Positions 1 through 7,261 of a DNA stretch of 64,000 bases are shown piece by piece; within the stretch, counting starts at the first letter, position 1, and each line of letters opens with the position of its first letter. The notes under the pieces are model-generated. The model was not told the DNA's origin. It ran no database searches and saw only the letters and a list, made by a program, of their open reading frames with translations. The position numbers and the translations under genes were made by a program. The DNA comes from Gallionella sp. (GTDB taxonomy: Bacteria > Pseudomonadota > Gammaproteobacteria > Burkholderiales > Gallionellaceae): positions 1 through 64,000 of the forward strand of contig JAQUAI010000011.1 in NCBI GenBank assembly GCA_028687335.1. The letters are read 5' to 3'.

Positions 1-228
1 GGAGTGAACAGACAGAACAGTGTTTTTTTCATCGGATCAGACTACCACCTTGTCTAATTATTCCGCTTCGCCCAATAGCCACGGGCGTTACAGACGGAAA
101 AACCTCCACGAAATGTCACTTAACTCCTGGATATTTAAGATTGCCAAGTGTCACAAGTTTTACTTTGATTTTCTTCACTCAAGACCTCCCTTTATTCTTC
201 AATGTACCGAAGTCGAATTGTTTTGACT
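1..228. other. Intergenic stretch with no recognised feature
   Basis: No open reading frame here has a convincing start, ribosome-binding site or family resemblance. The short frames present are low-complexity translations of AT-rich DNA. I see no tRNA, no long hairpin and no T-tract terminator. It probably lies between polA and a gene just outside the window. Together with the repeats at 229-532 it makes a gene-free stretch of 544 bases. Confidence 0.5.
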
Positions 229-532
229 ATGGTGGGCAGCGAGCTGCCCACCATTCGGTTTTGATCTTCGCTTTACCTTCCCCTGTGCGCCGCCGAGTAG
301 CGCAGGCTGGTCAGGGGATTTCGGCGAGGACTGTCTGAGCGCGTAGCGCGAGTTCCGCAGCCGCCTGACCAGTCGAGCAACGCAGGGAACTGCGAAGCAG
401 CGGCGCGCCGGGGTCGCCTTCTTTTTGGTTACTTTTTCTTGGCGAAGCAAGAAAAAGTGACTAGCTGTCGGGCTACCCCCGACGGTGTTGGGTTAGCGGA
501 ACGTTCACCCTTCGACAAGCTCAGGGCGAACG
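229..532. repeat. Composite of palindromic repeats downstream of polA
   Basis: Four inverted repeats sit side by side. Bases 229-240 and 243-254 form a perfect 12-bp palindrome separated by GA. Bases 431-441 and 448-458 form a perfect 11-bp stem (ACTTTTTCTTG) with a GCGAAG loop. Bases 467-472 and 478-483 pair as GTCGGG/CCCGAC. Bases 502-532 form an interrupted palindrome of the CGTTC-CCCT...AGGG-GAACG type that ends 12 bases from the polA stop. The minus strand of 199-450 has an 83-codon frame rich in Arg, Lys and Ser. I regard it as spurious, although from memory similar repeats recur between genes in many proteobacteria. Likely roles are dispersed intergenic repeat and transcript end of polA; neither is proven. 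Confidence 0.6.
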
Positions 533-544
533 GGCAATAGATTA

Positions 545-3319
545 TTAATGCGCCTCATCCCAATTAGCCCCCTCACCCATTCCCACTTCCAATGGCACTT
601 TCAACTGCGCCACATTGCACATCAACTCGCGCACTTTCTCTTTGACGAGAGCTAACTCATCAAGCGGCACTTCCAGTACTAATTCGTCATGCACTTGCAT
701 GATGAGTTTGGTTTGGAGTTTTTCTTTTGGCCGTCCCTCGAAACTCGCCGATGGCTCGTTTTCCAGCCAACTCTGCACGGCGATCATCGCGAGTTTTATC
801 AGGTCTGCTGCTGTGCCTTGCATGGGGGCGTTGATGGCGGCGCGTTCGGCTCCTTGGCGTTTCATGCCGTTGCTGGCGTTGATTTCCGGTAGCCACAGGC
901 GGCGGCCAAATACGGTTTCGACGTAGCCTTGTTGTTTGGCTTGTTCGCGGGTGTCTTCCATGTAGCGTTTCACACCGGGATAACGCGCGAAGTAGAGGTC
1001 GATGTATTGCTTGGCGGCACTGTTTTCGATGCCGAGTTGTTTGGCCAGCCCAAAGGCGGACATGCCATAGATGAGACCGAAGTTGGTGACCTTGGCGAAG
1101 CGGCGCTGTTCACTACTGACGGCATCGAGCGGCACGCCGAACACTTCGGCGGCAGTAGCGCGGTGGATGTCTTCGCCATTTGCAAACGCGCGCAGCAAGC
1201 CTTCGTCGCCGGAGAGGTGCGCCATGATGCGCAGCTCGATTTGCGAATAGTCGGCGGAGACGATGCGCGAATTTGCGGGTGCAATGAAGGCTTCGCGGAT
1301 GCGGCGGCCTTCGGCGGTACGCACGGGGATGTTCTGCAAATTGGGATCGCTGGATGCCAAGCGTCCGGTTACGGCAACGGCTTGCGAGTAGCTGGTGTGT
1401 ACGCGCCCGGTGCGGCGGTTAACCATTTGCGGCAGTTTGTCGGTGTAGGTGGATTTCAGTTTTGCCATACCGCGATAGTCGAGCAGCAGTTTCGGCAGCG
1501 GGTAATCCAGCGCGAGTTCTTGCAATACTTCTTCGTCAGTGGAGGGGTCGCCGCTCGGCGTTTTTTTCTTCACTGGCAGTTGCAGTTTGTCAAACAGGAT
1601 TTCGCGCAGTTGCTTGGGCGAGTTGAGGTTGAAAGGTTGTCCGGCAGCTTCGTGTGCGCGCGCTTCGAGCGCGATGAGTTTTTCGCCCAGCTCGCGGCTT
1701 TGCACTTGCAACAGGGCGCTGTCGAGCAGTACACCGTTGCGCTCCATCACATATAGCACGTGCATACTCGGCAGCTCGATATGGCGGTAGATGTGTTGCA
1801 AGCCGCTTTGCGCGCTGATTTGCGGTGCGAAGTTTTGGTGCAGTTGTAGGGTGATGTCGGCATCTTCTGCCGCGTAACGGGAAGCGGTGTCGAGATCAAC
1901 CTGATCGAAACAAATTTGCTTTGCGCCTTTACCGACAATCTCGGCATAGCTGATGGTTTTGACGTTGAGATGGCGCAACGCGAGGTTGTCCATGTCGTGC
2001 GGTTTGTGCGATTCCAGCACGTAGGATTGCAGCAGTGTGTCGTCGTGAATACCGGCTAGTTGAATGCCGTGGTTGGCAAAAATGTGCCGGTCGTATTTCA
2101 GATTTTGGCCGAGCTTTTTGTGCTGTTCACTTTCTAGCCAAGGCTTGAGTTTGCTCAGTGCGTGTTCGCGTTTAAGCTGGTCGGGCGCACCGGGGTAGAT
2201 GTGCGCCAAAGGCAGGTAAGCGGCTTCATGTGCAGTGATGGCGAACGAGATGCCGACCAGTTGCGCATTCATCACGTCCAGCCCAGTGGTCTCGGTATCG
2301 ACACACACCAATTCGGCGGCGAGTAGCTTGTCCAACCAAGTTTCCAGTTGCGCATCCGTGAGGATGGTTTCGTAGTGCGCCTGATCGGTTCGGGTAGGCG
2401 GGGTGTCAAACAAATCCAGCGTGGCGGACGGTGTGCTAGCGGCGGAAGGCGGTGTGGAAATTTCTTTTCCGCTATCCAATTCGCGCAGCCAAGTTCTAAA
2501 ACCAAAACGCTCAAATAGGGCACGCAGCTGTGCTTTATCCGGCTCGGGCGCGGTGAGTGCATCGTAACGTTGTGCCAGTTCCACATCGCATTTCACGGTG
2601 AGCAGGCGGCGGGCTTGCGGCAACCATTCGAGTGCGCTGCGCAGGTTGTCACCGACCACGCCTTTTACCTCGGTGGCACGACTAACAAGGTCGTCCAGCG
2701 TGCCGTATTCGGTCAGCCATTTCACGGCTGTTTTAGGGCCGCATTTGTTCACGCCGGGCACGTTGTCCACTGCATCGCCGGTGAGAGTTAGGTAGTCGAC
2801 GATACGTTCCGGCGGCACGCCAAATTTAGCCACCACGCCGGGCACGTCCAAGGTTTCGTTGTTCATGGTATTGACCAGCGTGATGCGCTCGTTCACCAGT
2901 TGCGCGAGGTCTTTGTCACCGGTGGCGATGATGCAACGCACGCCGTCACGTTCGGCTTGTTGTGCCAGCGTGCCGATGACATCGTCGGCCTCGACACCAT
3001 CCTGCGCGAGTACGTTCCAACCGGAAGCGATGATAAGTTGGTGCAGCGGTTCGATCTGCACGCGTAAGTCGTCCGGCATTGAGGGACGGTTAGCCTTGTA
3101 TTCGGGGTACCAGTCGTCGCGGAAGGTTTTGCCCTTGGCATCGAACACGCACAAGCTATAATCCGCCGGGTAGTCGTGGCGCAACTTGCGCAGCATGTTA
3201 TGCACGCCATAAATCGCGCCGGTCGGCTCACCCTGCGGGCTGCGCAAATCGGAGTTGGACATGGCGTGAAATGCGCGGTATAGAAAGGACGATCCGTCCA
3301 CCAACAATAATGTTTTCAT
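545..3319 (-). CDS. polA: DNA polymerase I
   Basis: This 924-residue protein fills gaps and removes RNA primers during Okazaki-fragment maturation and excision repair. All three domains of the E. coli-type enzyme are present. The N-terminal 5'-3' nuclease covers about residues 1-290 and includes VDGSSFLYRAFHA and GDKDLAQL. The 3'-5' proofreading domain covers about 320-510 and appears active: the DTETTGLD, NLKYDRHIF and YAAEDAD motifs keep their acidic residues. The polymerase domain follows, with motif A (DYSQIELR), motif B (RRFAKVTNFGLIYG) and motif C (QVHDELVLEV). Length matches the family. The gene is divergent from a LOG-family gene with only 21 bp between the start codons, so its promoter must overlap coding sequence. 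Identification is secure; no strong Shine-Dalgarno is visible. Confidence 0.98.
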   Translation of the reverse strand: MKTLLLVDGSSFLYRAFHAMSNSDLRSPQGEPTGAIYGVHNMLRKLRHDYPADYSLCVFDAKGKTFRDDWYPEYKANRPSMPDDLRVQIEPLHQLIIASGWNVLAQDGVEADDVIGTLAQQAERDGVRCIIATGDKDLAQLVNERITLVNTMNNETLDVPGVVAKFGVPPERIVDYLTLTGDAVDNVPGVNKCGPKTAVKWLTEYGTLDDLVSRATEVKGVVGDNLRSALEWLPQARRLLTVKCDVELAQRYDALTAPEPDKAQLRALFERFGFRTWLRELDSGKEISTPPSAASTPSATLDLFDTPPTRTDQAHYETILTDAQLETWLDKLLAAELVCVDTETTGLDVMNAQLVGISFAITAHEAAYLPLAHIYPGAPDQLKREHALSKLKPWLESEQHKKLGQNLKYDRHIFANHGIQLAGIHDDTLLQSYVLESHKPHDMDNLALRHLNVKTISYAEIVGKGAKQICFDQVDLDTASRYAAEDADITLQLHQNFAPQISAQSGLQHIYRHIELPSMHVLYVMERNGVLLDSALLQVQSRELGEKLIALEARAHEAAGQPFNLNSPKQLREILFDKLQLPVKKKTPSGDPSTDEEVLQELALDYPLPKLLLDYRGMAKLKSTYTDKLPQMVNRRTGRVHTSYSQAVAVTGRLASSDPNLQNIPVRTAEGRRIREAFIAPANSRIVSADYSQIELRIMAHLSGDEGLLRAFANGEDIHRATAAEVFGVPLDAVSSEQRRFAKVTNFGLIYGMSAFGLAKQLGIENSAAKQYIDLYFARYPGVKRYMEDTREQAKQQGYVETVFGRRLWLPEINASNGMKRQGAERAAINAPMQGTAADLIKLAMIAVQSWLENEPSASFEGRPKEKLQTKLIMQVHDELVLEVPLDELALVKEKVRELMCNVAQLKVPLEVGMGEGANWDEAH

Positions 3320-3340
3320 TCTCGGAACAAGGGAAATCGC

Positions 3341-4057
3341 ATGAGTAAAACGTCCAAATTGCCTGCCTCTGCCGTCCCTGAAACATGGAACTCGAAAGAA
3401 GCCTGGCGCGTGTTCGGCATTATGTCAGAGTTCGTCTCCGCGACCGAACGCCTGAACCATATTCACCCCGCCGTGAGCATCTTCGGCAGCGCGCGCACCA
3501 AGCCCGGACAGCCCTATTACAAACTCACCGAAGAAATCGCGCGTCTGCTTTCGGATGCAGGCTTTTCGGTTATTTCGGGCGGCGGCCCCGGCATCATGGA
3601 AGCCGCCAACAAAGGGGCGTTTTACGGCAAATCACCCAGCGTCGGACTCAATATTCAACTGCCGCACGAACAAGTCGGCAACTCGTATCAGAACATCAGC
3701 CACACCTTCCAGCATTTCTTCACGCGCAAAGTGATGTTCGTCAAATTTGCCAGTGCTTATGTGGTGATGCCGGGCGGTTTTGGCACGCTGGACGAATTGA
3801 TGGAAGCGCTCACGCTGGTGCAAACCGGTAAAACTCGGCGCATGCCCATCATTCTGGTCGGCAGCGCATTCTGGGGCGGCATGGTCGAGTGGTTCCGCAC
3901 CGCATTACTTGCTGAAAAAGTTATCAGCCCAGACGACCTCGATTTGATTCAGGTCACCGACGACCCCGAGGCGGTAGTCAGCGCGATTTTCAAGCACTAC
4001 GAGACGCGCGGATTCGAGCCGTCGGAAGCCGAACGCGAGCGGCAGCTGTACCTATAA
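3341..4057 (+). CDS. LOG family (TIGR00730) nucleotide phosphoribohydrolase
   Basis: This 238-residue Rossmann-like protein carries both LOG signatures: SGGGPGIMEAANKGA at about residue 79 and PGGFGTLDE at about residue 143. Enzymes of this family cleave nucleoside 5'-monophosphates, including cytokinin ribotides, to a free base and ribose 5-phosphate. Physiological roles in non-plant bacteria are poorly defined. The N-terminal 30 residues before the core are variable in such proteins, so Met28 at 3422 is an alternative start. The chosen ATG is preceded by AAGGGAA. It is divergent from polA, and a hairpin repeat starts directly after its stop codon. The family call is secure; the substrate is unknown. 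Confidence 0.88.
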   Translation: MSKTSKLPASAVPETWNSKEAWRVFGIMSEFVSATERLNHIHPAVSIFGSARTKPGQPYYKLTEEIARLLSDAGFSVISGGGPGIMEAANKGAFYGKSPSVGLNIQLPHEQVGNSYQNISHTFQHFFTRKVMFVKFASAYVVMPGGFGTLDELMEALTLVQTGKTRRMPIILVGSAFWGGMVEWFRTALLAEKVISPDDLDLIQVTDDPEAVVSAIFKHYETRGFEPSEAERERQLYL

Positions 4058-4200
4058 CATGGCAGCAGCAATCTACTGCGCAACCGGATGGCGGCGTTGC
4101 GCGGTGCTCGGAATCCTCATGTACGTTGAGTACATTCCGGTTCCTGCGCTCCGTGCGCCTTGCCCTCCAGTCGCTCGCTACGATTTCTGCCACCATGTAT
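4058..4200. repeat. Palindromic MITE-like element abutting a stop codon
   Basis: An imperfect inverted repeat of about 143 bp begins with the base after the LOG-family stop codon. The ends (CATGGCAGCAGCAATC and GATTTCTGCCACCATG) match as inverted repeats in 13 of 16 positions. Internally, GCGCAAC...GTTGCGC pairs, and TGTAC-GTTGA-GTACA sits at the centre as the tip of the overall hairpin. It encodes no protein. Its skeleton resembles the element at 47676-47816. Such elements often act as transcript ends or are moved in trans by a transposase; neither is shown here. The right end runs into the probable promoter region of the DUF2782 gene (TAAAAT at 4209-4214). Confidence 0.65.
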
Positions 4201-4244
4201 AAATCAGCTAAAATGCCCCCATCCCATCTTTCTAGGCCACTACG

Positions 4245-4580
4245 ATGCGCTTCCCCACCTTATTACTGTTGAGTGCCCTGTCATTTTCCGCTTACGCTGC
4301 TGAAAGGCCCTCCAATTTAGAGCCGCTACCGCCGCCGCCCGCTTTTGACGCTAGCGCCGAGGCCGCACCGGACAGCGAACCGGAGGTAACCATCTCCAAA
4401 GAATCCGAGCAGACTGTGGAAGAGTATCGCGCCAACGGCAAGCTCTACATGATTAAAATCACGCCAAAACATGGCGTGCCGTACTATCTGGTGGATGATC
4501 GTGGCGACGGTAAATTCGTGCGTCAGGAGGGCTTGGATTCGGGCTTGCGCGTTCCCCAGTGGATCATTCACCGCTTCTAA
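4245..4580 (+). CDS. DUF2782 family periplasmic protein
   Basis: This 111-residue protein has a clear signal peptide (hydrophobic residues 3-18, cleavage after AYA) and a proline-rich linker. A C-terminal domain of about 60 residues follows, containing VEEYRANGKLYMIKI and PYYLVDDRGDG. These features match DUF2782, a short exported family of unknown function found mainly in beta- and gammaproteobacteria. The gene is followed by thrB after 3 bp and is probably co-transcribed with it. From memory, the polA-DUF2782-thrB neighbourhood recurs in betaproteobacteria, although no mechanistic link to threonine synthesis is evident. No function is assigned. Confidence 0.85.
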   Translation: MRFPTLLLLSALSFSAYAAERPSNLEPLPPPPAFDASAEAAPDSEPEVTISKESEQTVEEYRANGKLYMIKITPKHGVPYYLVDDRGDGKFVRQEGLDSGLRVPQWIIHRF

Positions 4581-4583
4581 ATT

Positions 4584-5522
4584 ATGGCTGTCTTCACTAG
4601 CGTCTCCGAAGCGGAGCTGGGTGCTTGGCTGGGCGATTATTCGCTTGGCCGTTTGGTCGAGTTGCAAGCCATCGCTTCCGGTATCGAAAATACCAACTAC
4701 TTCGTCACTACCGACAATGGTCGCTTCGTGCTGACCCTGTTTGAAAAACTCAGCGCCGACGAGCTGCCTTTCTATCTCAATCTGATGGCGCATTTGGCGC
4801 GGCACGGTATTCCCTGCCCCGCACCGATGGCGAATCGCAGCAACCAGTTTCTCGGCGCACTCAACGGGAAGCCAGCCTGCATCGTCAGTCGCCTCAGTGG
4901 TAAATCTGTCACCGCACCAAGTGTGGCGCAATGCAGCGCAATGGGCGCGATGCTGGGACAGATGCACATCGCCGGACAAAGCTTCAGCCAGATTATGCCT
5001 AATCCACGCGGCACGGCATGGCGCTCAAGCACTGCGCCGCTGGTGCGCGGCTTTCTCAGCGCGGAACAAGCCGCTTTGCTGGATAGCGAAGTGGCGTTGC
5101 ACCAGCAGCAAAATTGGGGGGCATTACCGCAGGGCGTGATTCATGCCGACTTGTTCCGCGACAACGTGTTGTTGGAAGGCGACCGTGTCGGCGGCCTGAT
5201 CGATTTTTATTTCGCTTGTAGCGATGCGCTGTTGTACGACGTGGCGATCACCGTCAACGACTGGTGTTTGCAACACGCCGAAGGCACGCTCGACAGCGCA
5301 CGTACGCAGGCGTTTCTTTCCGCTTACCATGCCGTGCGGCCATTGCAGGATGCGGAGCGTGCCGCTTGGCCGCTGATGCTGCGCTTGGCCGCATTACGTT
5401 TCTGGATTTCACGTTTGTTCGACATGTATTTGCCGCGCGAAGGCGAGTTGATTCATGCGCATGATCCGCGCCATTTCGAGCGTGTGTTGCAACAGCACAT
5501 CGCCGCACCGCAAGCCATTTAA
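4584..5522 (+). CDS. thrB: Homoserine kinase, APH-type
   Basis: ThrB phosphorylates L-homoserine with ATP to O-phosphohomoserine, the penultimate step to threonine. This 312-residue cytoplasmic protein is the aminoglycoside-phosphotransferase-fold form used by many proteobacteria, not the GHMP-kinase form of E. coli. The N-terminal lobe contains the GIENTNYFV nucleotide-binding loop. The catalytic loop reads VIHADLFRDNVL (HxDxxxxN), and the metal-binding aspartate lies in GLIDFYFAC, followed by YDVAITVNDWC. Length is typical. It begins 3 bp after the DUF2782 gene and is followed 13 bp later by a membrane protein gene. All catalytic residues are in place. Confidence 0.95.
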   Translation: MAVFTSVSEAELGAWLGDYSLGRLVELQAIASGIENTNYFVTTDNGRFVLTLFEKLSADELPFYLNLMAHLARHGIPCPAPMANRSNQFLGALNGKPACIVSRLSGKSVTAPSVAQCSAMGAMLGQMHIAGQSFSQIMPNPRGTAWRSSTAPLVRGFLSAEQAALLDSEVALHQQQNWGALPQGVIHADLFRDNVLLEGDRVGGLIDFYFACSDALLYDVAITVNDWCLQHAEGTLDSARTQAFLSAYHAVRPLQDAERAAWPLMLRLAALRFWISRLFDMYLPREGELIHAHDPRHFERVLQQHIAAPQAI

Positions 5523-5535
5523 GGGAGCACAAGTT

Positions 5536-6312
5536 ATGGAAGTAAAACACGTCGCCGCCGGACACGGCTGGCTCTGGCTCAAACAGGGTTACGCGCTATT
5601 CATCAAGTCGCCCCTGCTATGGATGGTGCTATTGATGATCTGCTTCATCGGTGCTGCGGGCGTGTCGCTCGTTCCCGTGGTCGGCCAGCCGCTGGTGTCC
5701 TTGTTGACTCCGGTCATCATGGCCGGACTGATGGCCGGATGCCGCACGCTGGAAGAAGGTGAAGAGTTAGAGCTCGCGCATCTCTTCAGCGGCTTTCAAA
5801 ACATGACCAACCAGCTGGTCACGCTGGGCGGCATCACGCTGGTGGCGCAGTATCTGATCTTCGGCGTGATGATCGCGGTGGGCGGCGGCGCGCTGGTCAC
5901 GATTTTGATGAGCGGGGAACAGCCACCTGATCCGAATGCGTTCGCGCAAATTATCGCCGGAGCGGGCATCTCGGTGATGATTGGTATGGTGCTGTTTAGC
6001 GTGTTGCTGATGGCGATGCAATTCGCGCCGATGCTGGTTTACTTCAACAAAGTAGCTCCCATTGCCGCACTCAAATTAAGCTTGAGTGCTTTTCTTGCCA
6101 ATGTTGGCGCGATGTTTGTTTACGGCATGATTTTCATCGGCCTCGCCATCATTGCCAGCATTCCGATGATGCTCGGCTGGCTGGTGTTGATCCCGGTGAT
6201 GATTACCTCGATCTATGCTTGCTACCGCGACATTTTTCCACCAGTCGCTATCGTCTCCGCCGAGCCACCCCAAGCCGACGATCCTTTCAAACCCGAACAA
6301 GGAACCTTCTAA
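5536..6312 (+). CDS. BPSS1780 family membrane protein
   Basis: I place the start at the ATG at 5536, preceded by GGGAGCACAAGTT. A longer in-frame reading from 5455 would overlap the end of thrB and add unrelated residues. The 258-residue product begins with the motif MEVKHVAAGHGWLWLKQGY and has about six hydrophobic helices: residues 25-45, 50-65, 95-120, 140-170, 180-205 and 210-232. The tail is soluble and rich in proline and acidic residues. This matches the BPSS1780 membrane family, whose role is unknown. The next membrane-protein gene starts 3 bp after its stop, so the two are probably made together. Confidence 0.8.
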   Translation: MEVKHVAAGHGWLWLKQGYALFIKSPLLWMVLLMICFIGAAGVSLVPVVGQPLVSLLTPVIMAGLMAGCRTLEEGEELELAHLFSGFQNMTNQLVTLGGITLVAQYLIFGVMIAVGGGALVTILMSGEQPPDPNAFAQIIAGAGISVMIGMVLFSVLLMAMQFAPMLVYFNKVAPIAALKLSLSAFLANVGAMFVYGMIFIGLAIIASIPMMLGWLVLIPVMITSIYACYRDIFPPVAIVSAEPPQADDPFKPEQGTF

Positions 6313-6314
6313 TC

Positions 6315-6806
6315 ATGCTCTACGAAGCCGCCAGCAAAGAAGAACGCCGCCAAGCACAAGCTCCGCACAACTTGTTCATCATCGGCGTGTTCGCCTTTGA
6401 TCTGCTGATGACTCCGGCGATGATTGGTTTGAAAATCGGCATGATCGCCTTGCTGATTCCGTTGTTTTGCTCCAGTGCGCTGCTGGCTTGGATTTACCTG
6501 CGCGGACGCAATCACAGCGACTGGTTTATTCGGATGCACTGGCTACAAGCGTGGGCACGTGGCCGTTTGCTGCTGCTGGGCTATGCCGTTTCCGGCACGT
6601 TGATTTTGCTGGCTTGGCTGCTGAGCCTGAACTCCAGCGACGCGCACATGGGACACATTTTGTGGACCGCACTCACCCGCGTCGCATTGCTGCCCACGCT
6701 CATCATGGTGATGGTCACTGTGGTGATGGAATTCAGCGCGGCTTCGCAAGCGGCAAAAGGAGAAGTTGCGGACGATCTGGCCGCCAAGTTTCCGCCACCG
6801 GGTTAA
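6315..6806 (+). CDS. Small polytopic membrane protein, function unknown
   Basis: This 163-residue protein starts at the ATG at 6315 behind AAGGAACC, two bases after the previous stop codon. It has about four predicted membrane helices, near residues 22-40, 42-62, 82-104 and 120-142, with a short charged N-terminus and a soluble C-terminal tail. I do not recognise a named family. Spacing suggests one transcription unit with the BPSS1780-type gene upstream. Its stop overlaps by 4 bp the stop of the convergent MEKHLA gene, so the two transcripts must overlap at their 3' ends. Confidence 0.7.
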   Translation: MLYEAASKEERRQAQAPHNLFIIGVFAFDLLMTPAMIGLKIGMIALLIPLFCSSALLAWIYLRGRNHSDWFIRMHWLQAWARGRLLLLGYAVSGTLILLAWLLSLNSSDAHMGHILWTALTRVALLPTLIMVMVTVVMEFSAASQAAKGEVADDLAAKFPPPG

Positions 6807-7261
6807 GGTAGCGCAACGAACACCGCAGCCTGTCCGTGGTAATCGCCCTGCTCGTCTATCAGATTCCACAAGGTGCAATCCGCAATCGTGAAACGTTTGC
6901 CACTGCTGGCAATGCGAATGCCGGAATAGCCGTCGATATAGCCACACTCCATTACTTTACGCAGCACCTGTTCACGCGCGTCCTGTAGCACCGGTTCTGC
7001 CGAAAGGCGCGACGGCAAACGCGAAAATTCGTCGAACGTCATTTCAAAACAGCGCAACGCATAATCGTTAGCGTAGAAAAAGATAGGATCGACTTCCGTG
7101 CCGTGCGCGACGATTGCGCGCGGCGCTTCCCATATGGCGGCGCGCAACTCGCTGTCATTCTCATGCAGGGGGAGGTGCTCAAGCAGCGGCTTGCCGGTGA
7201 GCCGTTGATAGCTCTCGGCGATTAGCCGCAGCGTGGCATCAGAGGGCTTCGAGCTTGGCAT
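6803..7261 (-). CDS. MEKHLA domain protein (PAS-like)
   Basis: This 152-residue cytoplasmic protein consists almost entirely of a MEKHLA domain, a PAS-related ligand or redox sensor fold. Recognisable segments are FFYANDYALRCFEMTFDEF and a C-terminal half with GYIDGYSGIRIASSGKRF and an ending near AAVFVAL. No output domain is attached, so it may act by protein contact or small-molecule binding. It starts inside the end of uvrD with a 23-bp overlap in another frame, so it is likely translated from the uvrD message. No ligand can be predicted. Confidence 0.82.
   Translation of the reverse strand: MPSSKPSDATLRLIAESYQRLTGKPLLEHLPLHENDSELRAAIWEAPRAIVAHGTEVDPIFFYANDYALRCFEMTFDEFSRLPSRLSAEPVLQDAREQVLRKVMECGYIDGYSGIRIASSGKRFTIADCTLWNLIDEQGDYHGQAAVFVALP

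Noticed and set aside
199-450. 83-codon frame on the minus strand in the repeat cluster
   Set aside because: Composition is Arg/Lys/Ser-rich and follows the repeats; no start signal. Kept as repeat, not gene.
929-1756. 275-codon open frame on the plus strand opposite polA
   Set aside because: It is antisense to conserved polA domains, has no family resemblance and arises from codon bias of the real gene.
5455-5535. N-terminal extension of the BPSS1780-type protein
   Set aside because: It overlaps the end of thrB and adds residues unlike the family; ATG at 5536 has its own ribosome-binding site.
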